Shown: positions 57,032-64,000 of the stretch, in pieces | How the letters are laid out: every line of letters begins with the position of its first letter | Numbering within the stretch: position 1 is the first letter of the stretch | NCBI GenBank assembly: GCA_021203305.1 | Contig: JAJQBK010000036.1 | Location: 53,467 to 117,466 of the forward strand | DNA length: 64,000 nucleotides | Origin: Lachnospiraceae bacterium | GTDB lineage: Bacteria; Bacillota; Clostridia; Lachnospirales; Lachnospiraceae | Direction of reading: 5' to 3' | Notes under the pieces: generated by a model | The model's input: the letters and a program-made list of their open reading frames with translations, nothing else | The model's database searches: none | What the model was told of the DNA's origin: nothing | Made by a program: the position numbers and the translations under genes

Positions 57032-57409
57032 TTATTCTTTTTTGTAAAGCGGACAATTATTCCGTAACCTTTGCCGGAACCTTTTAGGGTTTTCTATTAT
57101 TGCCGTTAAAATAGAATTTTTGAAATCCGGATTATCCGTTGAAACAGCAATTCTCAAAACAACATTTACGCTCTTACCATCTTTGCCAAAATATTTGCTT
57201 ACTAATGCCGTATTTTGTTTGTCCATGAAGATATAATCAGGATCCTTTAAAATATTCGCAAACTGGCTGCTATAAGTATCATAGAAGCCTTTTCCCCGTC
57301 TTTCTATGATATGCTCTATCCGCTCGTTTGTGATAATAACCTCATCAGTACGAATATCTTCGGTCACGCATTTATAAATCTCTTTATCTATTTTACATAC
57401 AATATGCAC
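57032..57409 (-). CDS. PBECR-type nuclease-fold protein (Barnase-EndoU-ColicinE5/RelE-like)
   Basis: The 125-residue protein starts with GTG behind GAGAGG. IITNERIEHIIERRGKGFYD, a central ILKDPDYIFMDKQNTALVSK and the late VNVVLRIAVSTD with KNSILTAIIENPKRF fit the PBECR nuclease fold found in phage and toxin proteins. The His of HIIERR is the likely catalytic residue. It stands alone with no visible antitoxin. The family call is from motif recall. Confidence 0.65.
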   Translation of the reverse strand: MHIVCKIDKEIYKCVTEDIRTDEVIITNERIEHIIERRGKGFYDTYSSQFANILKDPDYIFMDKQNTALVSKYFGKDGKSVNVVLRIAVSTDNPDFKNSILTAIIENPKRFRQRLRNNCPLYKKE

Positions 57410-57796
57410 AGCCGAATCCTCTCTACGTTTCCTGATTTGATTATAGTATCATCATTCGACATATTATGCAATTCGGTTTTTCAGTAATTTAGCCGCTCTA
57501 ACTTTTCCTGTACCACTGCTTCTTTCTTTATCTGGCCAACGCAGCCAGTCACTCCATCCCGGCAGACATAATGTCATTAATTATGTCAACCTTTTTCAAT
57601 AGATTCAGTTCGATTCGTAAAAATGGCAAGGCAATGTCTTTGTGCTGCAAAGGCTCGCTTTGCTTGTCAAAGTGCATGTACTGGGGCTTTCACCATTATT
57701 TCAAGGCTATGGAGATACTGGTTCATCAGTTATAGGAAGTAATACTCTACCGCTGTTTGGTATCCACCACCTGTACTTTTCCAAATGACAGGACTC
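57410..57796. other. Intergenic region with unrecognised coding remnants
   Basis: A minus-strand frame 57677-57549 reads MHFDKQSEPLQHKDIALPFL and then IELNLLKKVDIINDIMSAGM. A second, shifted frame follows with VTGCVGQIKKEAVVQEKLER. Composition looks coding, but no family was recognised and no ribosome binding site is present. The rest shows nothing clear. Confidence 0.35.
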
Positions 57797-58966
57797 TCAA
57801 TGCATCGTTCTCAGCAGGCTGATCTTCTCCAGCCGGTTCAGCGCCTCATACAGTGTATCGTCCTGTTTTGCGAAATGAAGACGGATCAGATGGTTCACAT
57901 CCTCCCGAAAGAAGCTGGAACCCGGTACCGCTCCCACACCCACAATTCTCGCCAGATCCAGACAAAACTGCTCATCGGAGGCATATCCAAACTCGCTGAT
58001 ATCCACCAGCACGTAATACGCTCCCTGCGGCTCAGTAAAATGCAGCCCCATATTCTTCAATCCGCCCACAAAGAGTTCCTTCATGTGTGTGTATTTATTC
58101 CGCAGCCACTCATAGTATTCGTCCTCAAACCTCAGAGCCGTCACTGCCGCCTCCATCAGAGGCGCTGCCGCTCCCACAGTCAGAAAGTCATGCACTTTTT
58201 TCACTCGATCAGCCACCTCAGGAACGGCGATCACATAGCCCAGCCGCCAGCCGGTAATTGAGTATGTCTTGGACAGGGAGCTGCAAATAATGGTGCGCTC
58301 CCGCATGCCCGGCAATGTTGCCAGATACGTATGCTCATAAGGCCGATATACAATGTGCTCATACACTTCATCTGTGATGACAAAGATGTCATATTTGATT
58401 GCCAGCTCCGCAATGATTTTAAGTTCACCCTCCGTGAAAACCTTTCCACAGGGATTGGATGGATTACAGAGAATCAGTGCTTTCACTCCGGGCAGCCGGA
58501 TGGCCGCCTCCAGCTCATCCGCGTCAAAACCAAAGGCCGGCGGCACGAGCGGCACATAGACAGGCTCCGCTCCGCTCAAAATGGCGTCCGCTCCGTAATT
58601 TTCATAGAACGGAGAAAACACTATCACACGATCACCGGGATTGCAGACCGCCATCATGGAAGCCATCATGGCCTCCGTACTCCCGCAGGTGACCACAATC
58701 TCGGTGTCAGGATTCACCTGCATTCCTGAGAAACGCTCTTGTTTTACGGCCAGCGCCTCACGGAAATTCTGCGCGCCCCAGGTCAGGGCATACTGATGGG
58801 GACCGGCAACAGCCACCTCAGACAATCTCTTCGTCAGCCTCTCGGGAGGCGCAAAATCAGGGAAACCCTGAGATAAATTGACAGCTCCGTACTGATTGGA
58901 TACTCTGGTCATCCGGCGGATGACAGAATCCGTGAAAGCCTCCGTCCTTTTTGATAACTCCGGCAT
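57797..58966 (-). CDS. PLP-dependent class I/II aminotransferase
   Basis: ATG 58966 has GGAGGAG 6 bases upstream and gives 389 residues. It is a fold-type I enzyme: NLSQGFPDFAPP, CNPSNPCGKVF, DEVYEHIVY and the PLP lysine in CSSLSKTYSITGWRLGY. Such enzymes use aspartate, methionine, kynurenine or aromatic amino acids. In this operon it probably deaminates the amino acid released or racemised by the neighbours. Confidence 0.92.
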   Translation of the reverse strand: MPELSKRTEAFTDSVIRRMTRVSNQYGAVNLSQGFPDFAPPERLTKRLSEVAVAGPHQYALTWGAQNFREALAVKQERFSGMQVNPDTEIVVTCGSTEAMMASMMAVCNPGDRVIVFSPFYENYGADAILSGAEPVYVPLVPPAFGFDADELEAAIRLPGVKALILCNPSNPCGKVFTEGELKIIAELAIKYDIFVITDEVYEHIVYRPYEHTYLATLPGMRERTIICSSLSKTYSITGWRLGYVIAVPEVADRVKKVHDFLTVGAAAPLMEAAVTALRFEDEYYEWLRNKYTHMKELFVGGLKNMGLHFTEPQGAYYVLVDISEFGYASDEQFCLDLARIVGVGAVPGSSFFREDVNHLIRLHFAKQDDTLYEALNRLEKISLLRTMH

Positions 58967-59071
58967 TTCTTTCTCCTCCCTCCCGATTTCCCGTTTATCT
59001 GCGCTTTTTACAGTCTCTGCGCTCCACGTTGCCCTTGCGGGCATATCCATAAAACTTCATGGCATATCGCA

Positions 59072-59833
59072 TCAGAAATATCCATAATATGTCCTCTGCA
59101 CCACCGCGTGGTACACCAAATCAATCATGGTGTTGAAATCAAATACAGGCAGGCCGCTGATCTGCTGAATAGCCTTTGCGTATGGCGGCAGATCGCTGCA
59201 TTCCAGCAAAATCGCGCCAATCTGCGGCTCTGCTTTTACCAGTTTCTCCACTCTCAGACACAGGGCATCCTTCAGCTTTTCGTTGTCGAAGTCTGTCTCT
59301 CCGTACCGGATCGCGTGAAATTCCGGCAAATTTCCGATATTTTCCACCACAAGGCGATCCATGGTAGTTCCCACCTTTTGCAGCACTTCCTCCCCGATAT
59401 TATCGCCGCTGGCGGCCAGAATTGCAATCTTTTTCTGATCGGAAACAGCGGTTTTGATCATCGGCAGCTGGCAGAGGCTGGACAAAAATACCGGCACATT
59501 CACTGCCCTGGCTACATCCCGCTGAAAGTGCGCAAAATAACCACAGGCCCCCACAATGGCGCGCACGCCCTCGCCCTCCAGTTTCCTGGCCGCCGCAATA
59601 ATTTCATCCCTGATGGAAGCATCGCCCTCAAACAGTCTTTCTATCTCAAAGGAGACCTTCTGATACAAAACCGGAAAGGGGTAGGTAGTGGCATTGGCCA
59701 CATTTCCGGGAAGCTTGGGATAAATCAGCTCCACGGCAATGATGCCGACAGCAAACCCCGCCGTATACCTGGGCGGCGTGGTGTGGTATCGGTACAAATC
59801 CTCTTCACTCTCTAATCTTCCCTGCCAGCTCAT
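59072..59833 (-). CDS. Aspartate/glutamate racemase-family protein
   Basis: The 253-residue protein has the two-Cys arrangement of the Asp/Glu racemase superfamily: Cys in VGACGYFAHF and in LLECSDLPPYA. Its start overlaps the octopine dehydrogenase-like stop (ATGA). It may be a racemase or an arylmalonate decarboxylase-type enzyme. The substrate is not readable. Confidence 0.85.
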   Translation of the reverse strand: MSWQGRLESEEDLYRYHTTPPRYTAGFAVGIIAVELIYPKLPGNVANATTYPFPVLYQKVSFEIERLFEGDASIRDEIIAAARKLEGEGVRAIVGACGYFAHFQRDVARAVNVPVFLSSLCQLPMIKTAVSDQKKIAILAASGDNIGEEVLQKVGTTMDRLVVENIGNLPEFHAIRYGETDFDNEKLKDALCLRVEKLVKAEPQIGAILLECSDLPPYAKAIQQISGLPVFDFNTMIDLVYHAVVQRTYYGYF

Positions 59834-61050
59834 GCCAGAATACCTTCATTCAGATAGGTCAGCAGCTGCTCCCCATCCAGATCTCCAATTCCGAGATCGT
59901 CCAGGGTCAGTCCGCTCTTATAATAATCCTGTCCTGTCATAACGGATCCCAGAGTGATCATACTGTCAATAACCGGGGTAGGCACACCGTACTTTTTGCC
60001 AAGCTCATGATAAATATGACAGCCTACCGGTACATCCTCCGTGATATAACGGTTTTTGATGGTGAAAGGGCCGGTACCATAGCCGGTTGGCCACTGCTCA
60101 TCAAAGGGTACAATACAGTCGTCTCCCATATATTCCGGTCCCAGGATGCTGGTCCGGGAAAGAAAGTTTTTCTTTGGAAAATACTGTATGCCCACTCCCA
60201 TTTTCTCAGCCAGTGCCACTTCCTCCTGATAAAAGGCATACTGCACCTCAGCGATGGACTCGCAGTACGCGTGACTGTATATCGAATATGTATATTTGTC
60301 ATTGCCTCCAAAAATCCTGCCCCAGTTTTCCATAACGCCCACGCCCAGCAGGGTTCCGGGACAGTGCAATACCGGGTTCACATTGCTGAAACCGATATCC
60401 ATCACAGTATTGCCGGAAGTGTAGCCGTCTCCCTGCGTGATAGAATCAAAACAGCCCAGCGCCTTCGAGCTTTCCAGAAATTCCTGCTGATCCTTTGTGG
60501 GCAGCGCCGCGCCCCGCAAAGTAATAGCGCGGTACACCAGCCAGCAGTCGGAGGTCATGACGCCTCCCTCCGTCTCCACACGGGTACCATAGGGTGCGCT
60601 TGACCACCCGCCAACGATGACCTTCTTTGTGCAGCCCAGCTCCCGCATCCTCTTGCGCAGCTTCAGGGATCCATAGTTGTCCGGAATGATATGGATGATC
60701 ATTCCATCCTCCAGGCAGGGCACCAGTCTGTCAAAAAAGGCCGCGTGGGCAATTGAGGGAACCGCCACAATCACAATTTTACAGCCCTTCACAGCCTCCG
60801 CCACATCGTTGGTAATCAGATCAAAATGAGCCTTCCCGAATCTTCGGAAACCATATTTATTTTTCGGGTTGCCCGTCAGTGTGATACCGGTTTTTTCAAG
60901 CCCGGCCAGTGATTTTTGCGCAAAGGGCTCGATATCACAGATATGGACCCTGTTTCCTCCAAGGACACAGTCTGCCGCCACCGTCTTTCCTACGGCGCCG
61001 CCGCCTAGGACAGCCACCGGGGATTGTTTCAGTTCTTCCAGATTGAACAT
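59830..61050 (-). CDS. NAD/NADP octopine/nopaline dehydrogenase-family protein
   Basis: ATG 61050 with GGAGGG 7 bases upstream gives 406 residues. An N-terminal Rossmann domain (VAVLGGGAVGKTVAADCVL) is followed by VIVAVPSIAHAAFFDRLVP and a C-terminal octopine-DH-like helical domain (SGNTVMDIGFSNVNPVLHCP). The family makes or splits opines, i.e. amino acid plus keto acid conjugates. Coupling to the racemase and a metNIQ-type importer suggests breakdown of an opine-like compound, which is inference. Confidence 0.88.
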   Translation of the reverse strand: MFNLEELKQSPVAVLGGGAVGKTVAADCVLGGNRVHICDIEPFAQKSLAGLEKTGITLTGNPKNKYGFRRFGKAHFDLITNDVAEAVKGCKIVIVAVPSIAHAAFFDRLVPCLEDGMIIHIIPDNYGSLKLRKRMRELGCTKKVIVGGWSSAPYGTRVETEGGVMTSDCWLVYRAITLRGAALPTKDQQEFLESSKALGCFDSITQGDGYTSGNTVMDIGFSNVNPVLHCPGTLLGVGVMENWGRIFGGNDKYTYSIYSHAYCESIAEVQYAFYQEEVALAEKMGVGIQYFPKKNFLSRTSILGPEYMGDDCIVPFDEQWPTGYGTGPFTIKNRYITEDVPVGCHIYHELGKKYGVPTPVIDSMITLGSVMTGQDYYKSGLTLDDLGIGDLDGEQLLTYLNEGILA

Positions 61051-61180
61051 TTTGATTCCCTCCATCATTTTATTTTCATCAGACACGCAAGAATGTGTGA
61101 ACCGCTTTCATCAGCAGTTCACACACTCTTGCTTTATTTCAACATGTGTTAAACGTTCCGGCTCTTTTGCCGGTTTTGTC

Positions 61181-62086
61181 TCAGAACACCGGCAGAACCG
61201 CTCCGTCGTAATTATTCGTGATAAAATCTCTCACCTTATCCGTCAGGATGGCGTCCACCAGCGCCTGTGTCTTGGCCGTGTCCTCATCGCCCTCCCGCAC
61301 CGCGATGACGTTTCTATAGGTTTCCGCCGCCTCAGACTCAGAAGACTCCACCGCAATGGTCTCCGTTAAGCCGGCCTCAATGGCATAGTTGCCGTTGACG
61401 ACCGCAATGTCCACGTCCTCAATGGATCTGGGAATCTGAGCCGCCTCCAGTTCCGTAATCTGTAAATTCAGCGGATTGTCCGTAATATCCAACACGGTAG
61501 CGGTCAGCCCCGCATCCGGATCCAGAGTGATCAGGCCGTTAGCTTCCAGCAGCAACAACGCCCTTGCCTCATTGGTGGTATCATTGGGAACGGCCACCGT
61601 CGCGCCTTCCTGAAGCTCCTCCAGGCTTGACGTTTTGCCCGCATAGATCGCCATGGGCTCGAAATGTACACTGGCCACTGCTACAATATGCGTGCCATTC
61701 TCTTCATTAAAATTTTCCAGATAGGGCACGTGCTGGAAATAATTGGCATCCAGATCGCCGGCCTCCAGAGCGGTATTGGGCAACACATAGTCATTGTACT
61801 CCACAATCTGCAGGTCATAGCCCGCCTCAGCCAGATCATCCCGGATATATTCCAGGATTTCCGCGTGCGGAGTCACTACTGCGCCTACGATCAAAGGCTC
61901 CAGTTCCGCAGTTTCCTCACTCGCCTCCGCATCGGCCTCGTCCCCTTCTTCTCCGGTCTCCGCCTCAGTCACCTCCGCTTCGGATGATGACTCCGCAGAA
62001 GAGGACGCGCCTGAGCAGCCGGAAATCAGCGCTCCCGTCAATGTCAGTGTCAGCAATAACGATACAACTCTCTTTTTCATAATCAT
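61181..62086 (-). CDS. metQ: MetQ/NlpA-type substrate-binding lipoprotein
   Basis: The 301-residue protein has a Sec signal with lipobox LISGC, an acidic Ser/Glu-rich linker (about 25-65) and the NlpA fold (VGAVVTPHAEILEYIRDDLA; LDANYFQHVPYLENF). MetQ proteins bind D- or L-methionine, and others in this family bind dipeptides or other amino acids. The first ATG is used; the one two codons on is equally likely. Confidence 0.9.
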   Translation of the reverse strand: MIMKKRVVSLLLTLTLTGALISGCSGASSSAESSSEAEVTEAETGEEGDEADAEASEETAELEPLIVGAVVTPHAEILEYIRDDLAEAGYDLQIVEYNDYVLPNTALEAGDLDANYFQHVPYLENFNEENGTHIVAVASVHFEPMAIYAGKTSSLEELQEGATVAVPNDTTNEARALLLLEANGLITLDPDAGLTATVLDITDNPLNLQITELEAAQIPRSIEDVDIAVVNGNYAIEAGLTETIAVESSESEAAETYRNVIAVREGDEDTAKTQALVDAILTDKVRDFITNNYDGAVLPVF

Positions 62087-62165
62087 ATATCTCCTTTTCT
62101 TTTCAGGTTCTTCGCCATACCGCCTCCATCTGAAAAGCTTCCCGGCGATTTTGCCTGTTTTGCTT

Positions 62166-62825
62166 TTATTTGATTCTTTTATCGATCCTCTTCACCAGTC
62201 TGGAACCAATTTCCTGAAAGAACTGCACAATCAGCACCAGCAGCACTACCGTAATCAGCATAGTCTCATTGTCATAACGGTAATATCCGTAATTCACCGC
62301 GATAGCCCCCAGTCCTCCGCCTCCGCAGAAACCGGCCATGGCAGAATACCCCAGGATTGTGGCAAAGGATATGGTCACTCCCACTAACAGAGACGGCTTT
62401 GCCTCCGGCAGGATCACCTTGCTGATAATCTGCAATGTCGAAGATCCCATTGCCTGGGCCGCCTCAATGACGCCAGCGTCCACCTCTTTTAAAGAAGACT
62501 CCACCATTCTCGCCACATAAGGCGAGGCCGCCGCCACCAGGGGCACAATCGTGGCCTTCGCTCCGATGGTCGTCCCCACCACAAGCCTTGTGAAGGGAAG
62601 AATAGCTACCAGCAGGATCAGGAACGGAATGGAGCGGATCATATTGATCACCGCGCCAACTACCGTATTGACCACGGTATTTTTACAGATCCCGTTTCCG
62701 TCGGTCACATACAGGATCGCGCCCAACGGCGTCCCGATCAGGTACGAAATCAGCATGGACAGCAGCACCATGTACAAGGTTTCCTGTGTTCCTTCCCAGA
62801 AGAGCTGAATCAGATTTGCATTCAT
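62166..62825 (-). CDS. metI: MetI-type ABC permease
   Basis: The 219-residue protein has five membrane segments and the EAA-like loop EAAQAMGSSTLQIISKVILP typical of MetI. It overlaps the end of metN by 4 bases. It forms the channel of the methionine-type importer. Confidence 0.93.
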   Translation of the reverse strand: MNANLIQLFWEGTQETLYMVLLSMLISYLIGTPLGAILYVTDGNGICKNTVVNTVVGAVINMIRSIPFLILLVAILPFTRLVVGTTIGAKATIVPLVAAASPYVARMVESSLKEVDAGVIEAAQAMGSSTLQIISKVILPEAKPSLLVGVTISFATILGYSAMAGFCGGGGLGAIAVNYGYYRYDNETMLITVVLLVLIVQFFQEIGSRLVKRIDKRIK

Positions 62826-63834
62826 GCCACTCCGCCTCCTTCCTCGTAATGAATCCCTCTCTCATCCAGAAAACTTTCGATCTTATAAAGCGTTTCCGCG
62901 TTTTGAGGCAGCTCAATCACAATCTGTCCATATGCCTTTCCGCCTATGTCCTCTGTATTGGCTCCCAGAATATTGATCATTTCTCCTGTATAAAAAGTCA
63001 GTTGTGAAATCAATGGTACAGAGGAGGAAAATCCGTCAAAAGCAATTCTTAAGCATCTCTGTGGAAGTGCCAGTGCCTGTATTCCTCCTCCGGAAAGGAT
63101 CATCTTCCGCGCCGTATCCGATTTCGGATGTAAAAAGATTTCCCGGACCCGGCCCAGTTCCACCAGCTCCCCCTGATTCATGACCCCCACACGGTCGCAG
63201 ATCTGCTCAGCCACTTTCATTTCATGGGTAATGATCACTATGGTCACACCCCTGGTTTCATTGATCTTTTTTAATAAATCCAGAATGGATTTCGTAGTAA
63301 TCGGATCCAGAGCGCTGGTTGCCTCATCACAGAGAATCACTTCCGGATCTGTGGCAAGCGCTCTGGCAATGGCCACCCGCTGTTTCTGTCCTCCGGACAG
63401 CTGAGACGGATAGGCCTTCGCCTTTTCTGTCAGATCCACCAGCTCCAGCAGCTCCTCAATCCTTGGTTTTCTCTCTTTTTTATTCACTCCCGCAATTTCC
63501 AGCGGATAACAGATGTTCTCCCACACATTTCTCTGCTCCAGCAAATTGAATTGCTGGAAGATCATCCCCATTTTCTGTCTCGCTTCCCGCAGCTTTTGAT
63601 TGTTCACTTCGCAGAGATTGACTCCCTGAAAAAAACGCTGCCATCCGTTGGTCGTTCCAGGAGATTCATACATCGGATCAATGTGGATTTTCCTGCTCCG
63701 GAAAAGCCTATGATTCCGAAAATCTCGCCCTTTTGTATTTCCAGGCTGACATTTCTGACCGCGTTTACATTCATTTTTTTAGACGCGAAGCTTTTGCTCA
63801 CATGCTCAAAACGAATCACCGCTTCCTGCGCCAT
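62822..63834 (-). pseudogene. metN: MetN-type ABC ATPase split by a -1 frameshift at a slippery T7 run
   Basis: The first part (ATG 63834 behind GGAGGAG) holds Walker A GFSGAGKST and reads to SVFF. The rest (QGVNLCEVNNQKLREARQ, SQLSGGQKQRVAIARAL, ILCDEATSALDP and a C-terminal NIL domain) is in the -1 frame. The break is at T-TTT-TTC (63634-63628), a canonical slippery heptamer; a -1 slip there gives SVFFQGVNL with no residue lost or added. It may be programmed, a true deletion of one T, or a sequencing error. The protein is otherwise complete. Confidence 0.85.
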
Positions 63835-64000
63835 ACCGTCTCCTCCTTTCAGGTCCTTTTCAAATGCCGCTCCCTGCTTCGCAAATCACTCTAGCATAAA
63901 GGAAAACTCCCGTCTAATATCCAAAAAGAATATCCTGTTATAAATTATCCCGAATTATTCACGGTGGTATAAAGTACTTGCATACCAGCCGTCAAAGCAG
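63835..64000. other. Upstream region of metN at the window end
   Basis: It holds the metN ribosome binding site and AT-rich sequence that may include the promoter. Too little is visible to judge whether an S-box or other leader is present. Confidence 0.4.

Overview
The window looks like the chromosome of an anaerobic gut Firmicute of the Lachnospiraceae (Clostridium cluster XIVa / Hungatella / Eisenbergiella-like). This is inferred from the gene families, AGGAGG-type ribosome binding sites, TTGACA/TATAAT-like promoters, LacI and AraC regulators beside glycan genes, and a moderately GC-rich carbohydrate part followed by a more AT-rich accessory part. No rRNA, tRNA or CRISPR array was seen.

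Region 1 (1-9444): a minus-strand operon runs from a Tat-type lipoprotein solute-binding protein through two Opp/Dpp-like permeases and two ATPases into a HAD-GH105 fusion enzyme that leaves the window. An AraC regulator is divergent. The second permease gene carries an in-frame TAG. Region 2 (9419-16848): a myo-inositol cluster iolC-iolD-iolB-Fe-ADH-iolG-iolE. Region 3 (17141-25702): a YihS-like AGE isomerase on the plus strand, then uxuA-uxuB-lacZ-lacI on the minus strand for hexuronate and beta-galactoside use. Region 4 (25874-39141): an Rpn-type nuclease, then a plant-glycan operon (GH2, sugar isomerase, GH1, GH78 rhamnosidase, GH43 with a discoidin-like domain) with a divergent, frameshifted AraC gene and a GPH-type sugar symporter. 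Region 5 (39375-44402): a phospholipase D-like protein overlapping a gene for a membrane-anchored acidic repeat protein, and a divergent pair of a DUF6110-like protein and a P1B-type metal ATPase.

Region 6 (44432-57800) is an accessory region rich in decay. Two related sets of genes (alpha/beta hydrolases, ATC-hydrolase-like proteins, SAM methyltransferases, small membrane proteins, a truncated MFS exporter) lie under promoters of which two share a palindrome GTTAG-N6-CTAAC placed just after the -10 box, so an unseen repressor probably co-regulates them. Among them are remnants of panE, a serine recombinase, an aminoglycoside kinase, DegV and a RecG-like protein. There is also a degenerate type III toxin-antitoxin-like locus: promoter, structured RNA, terminator and frameshifted CptN/ToxN-like toxin. 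It is preceded by another promoter with two 48-bp RNA repeats and an 18-residue hydrophobic peptide.

Region 7 (57797-64000): metN-metI-metQ-type importer, an octopine/nopaline dehydrogenase-family enzyme, an Asp/Glu racemase-like protein and an aminotransferase form one apparent operon for an amino-acid-derived substrate. metN is split by a -1 shift at a canonical slippery heptamer T-TTT-TTC.

Several frame breaks fall in A or T runs. They may be real decay, recoding or sequencing error, and the sequence alone cannot decide.
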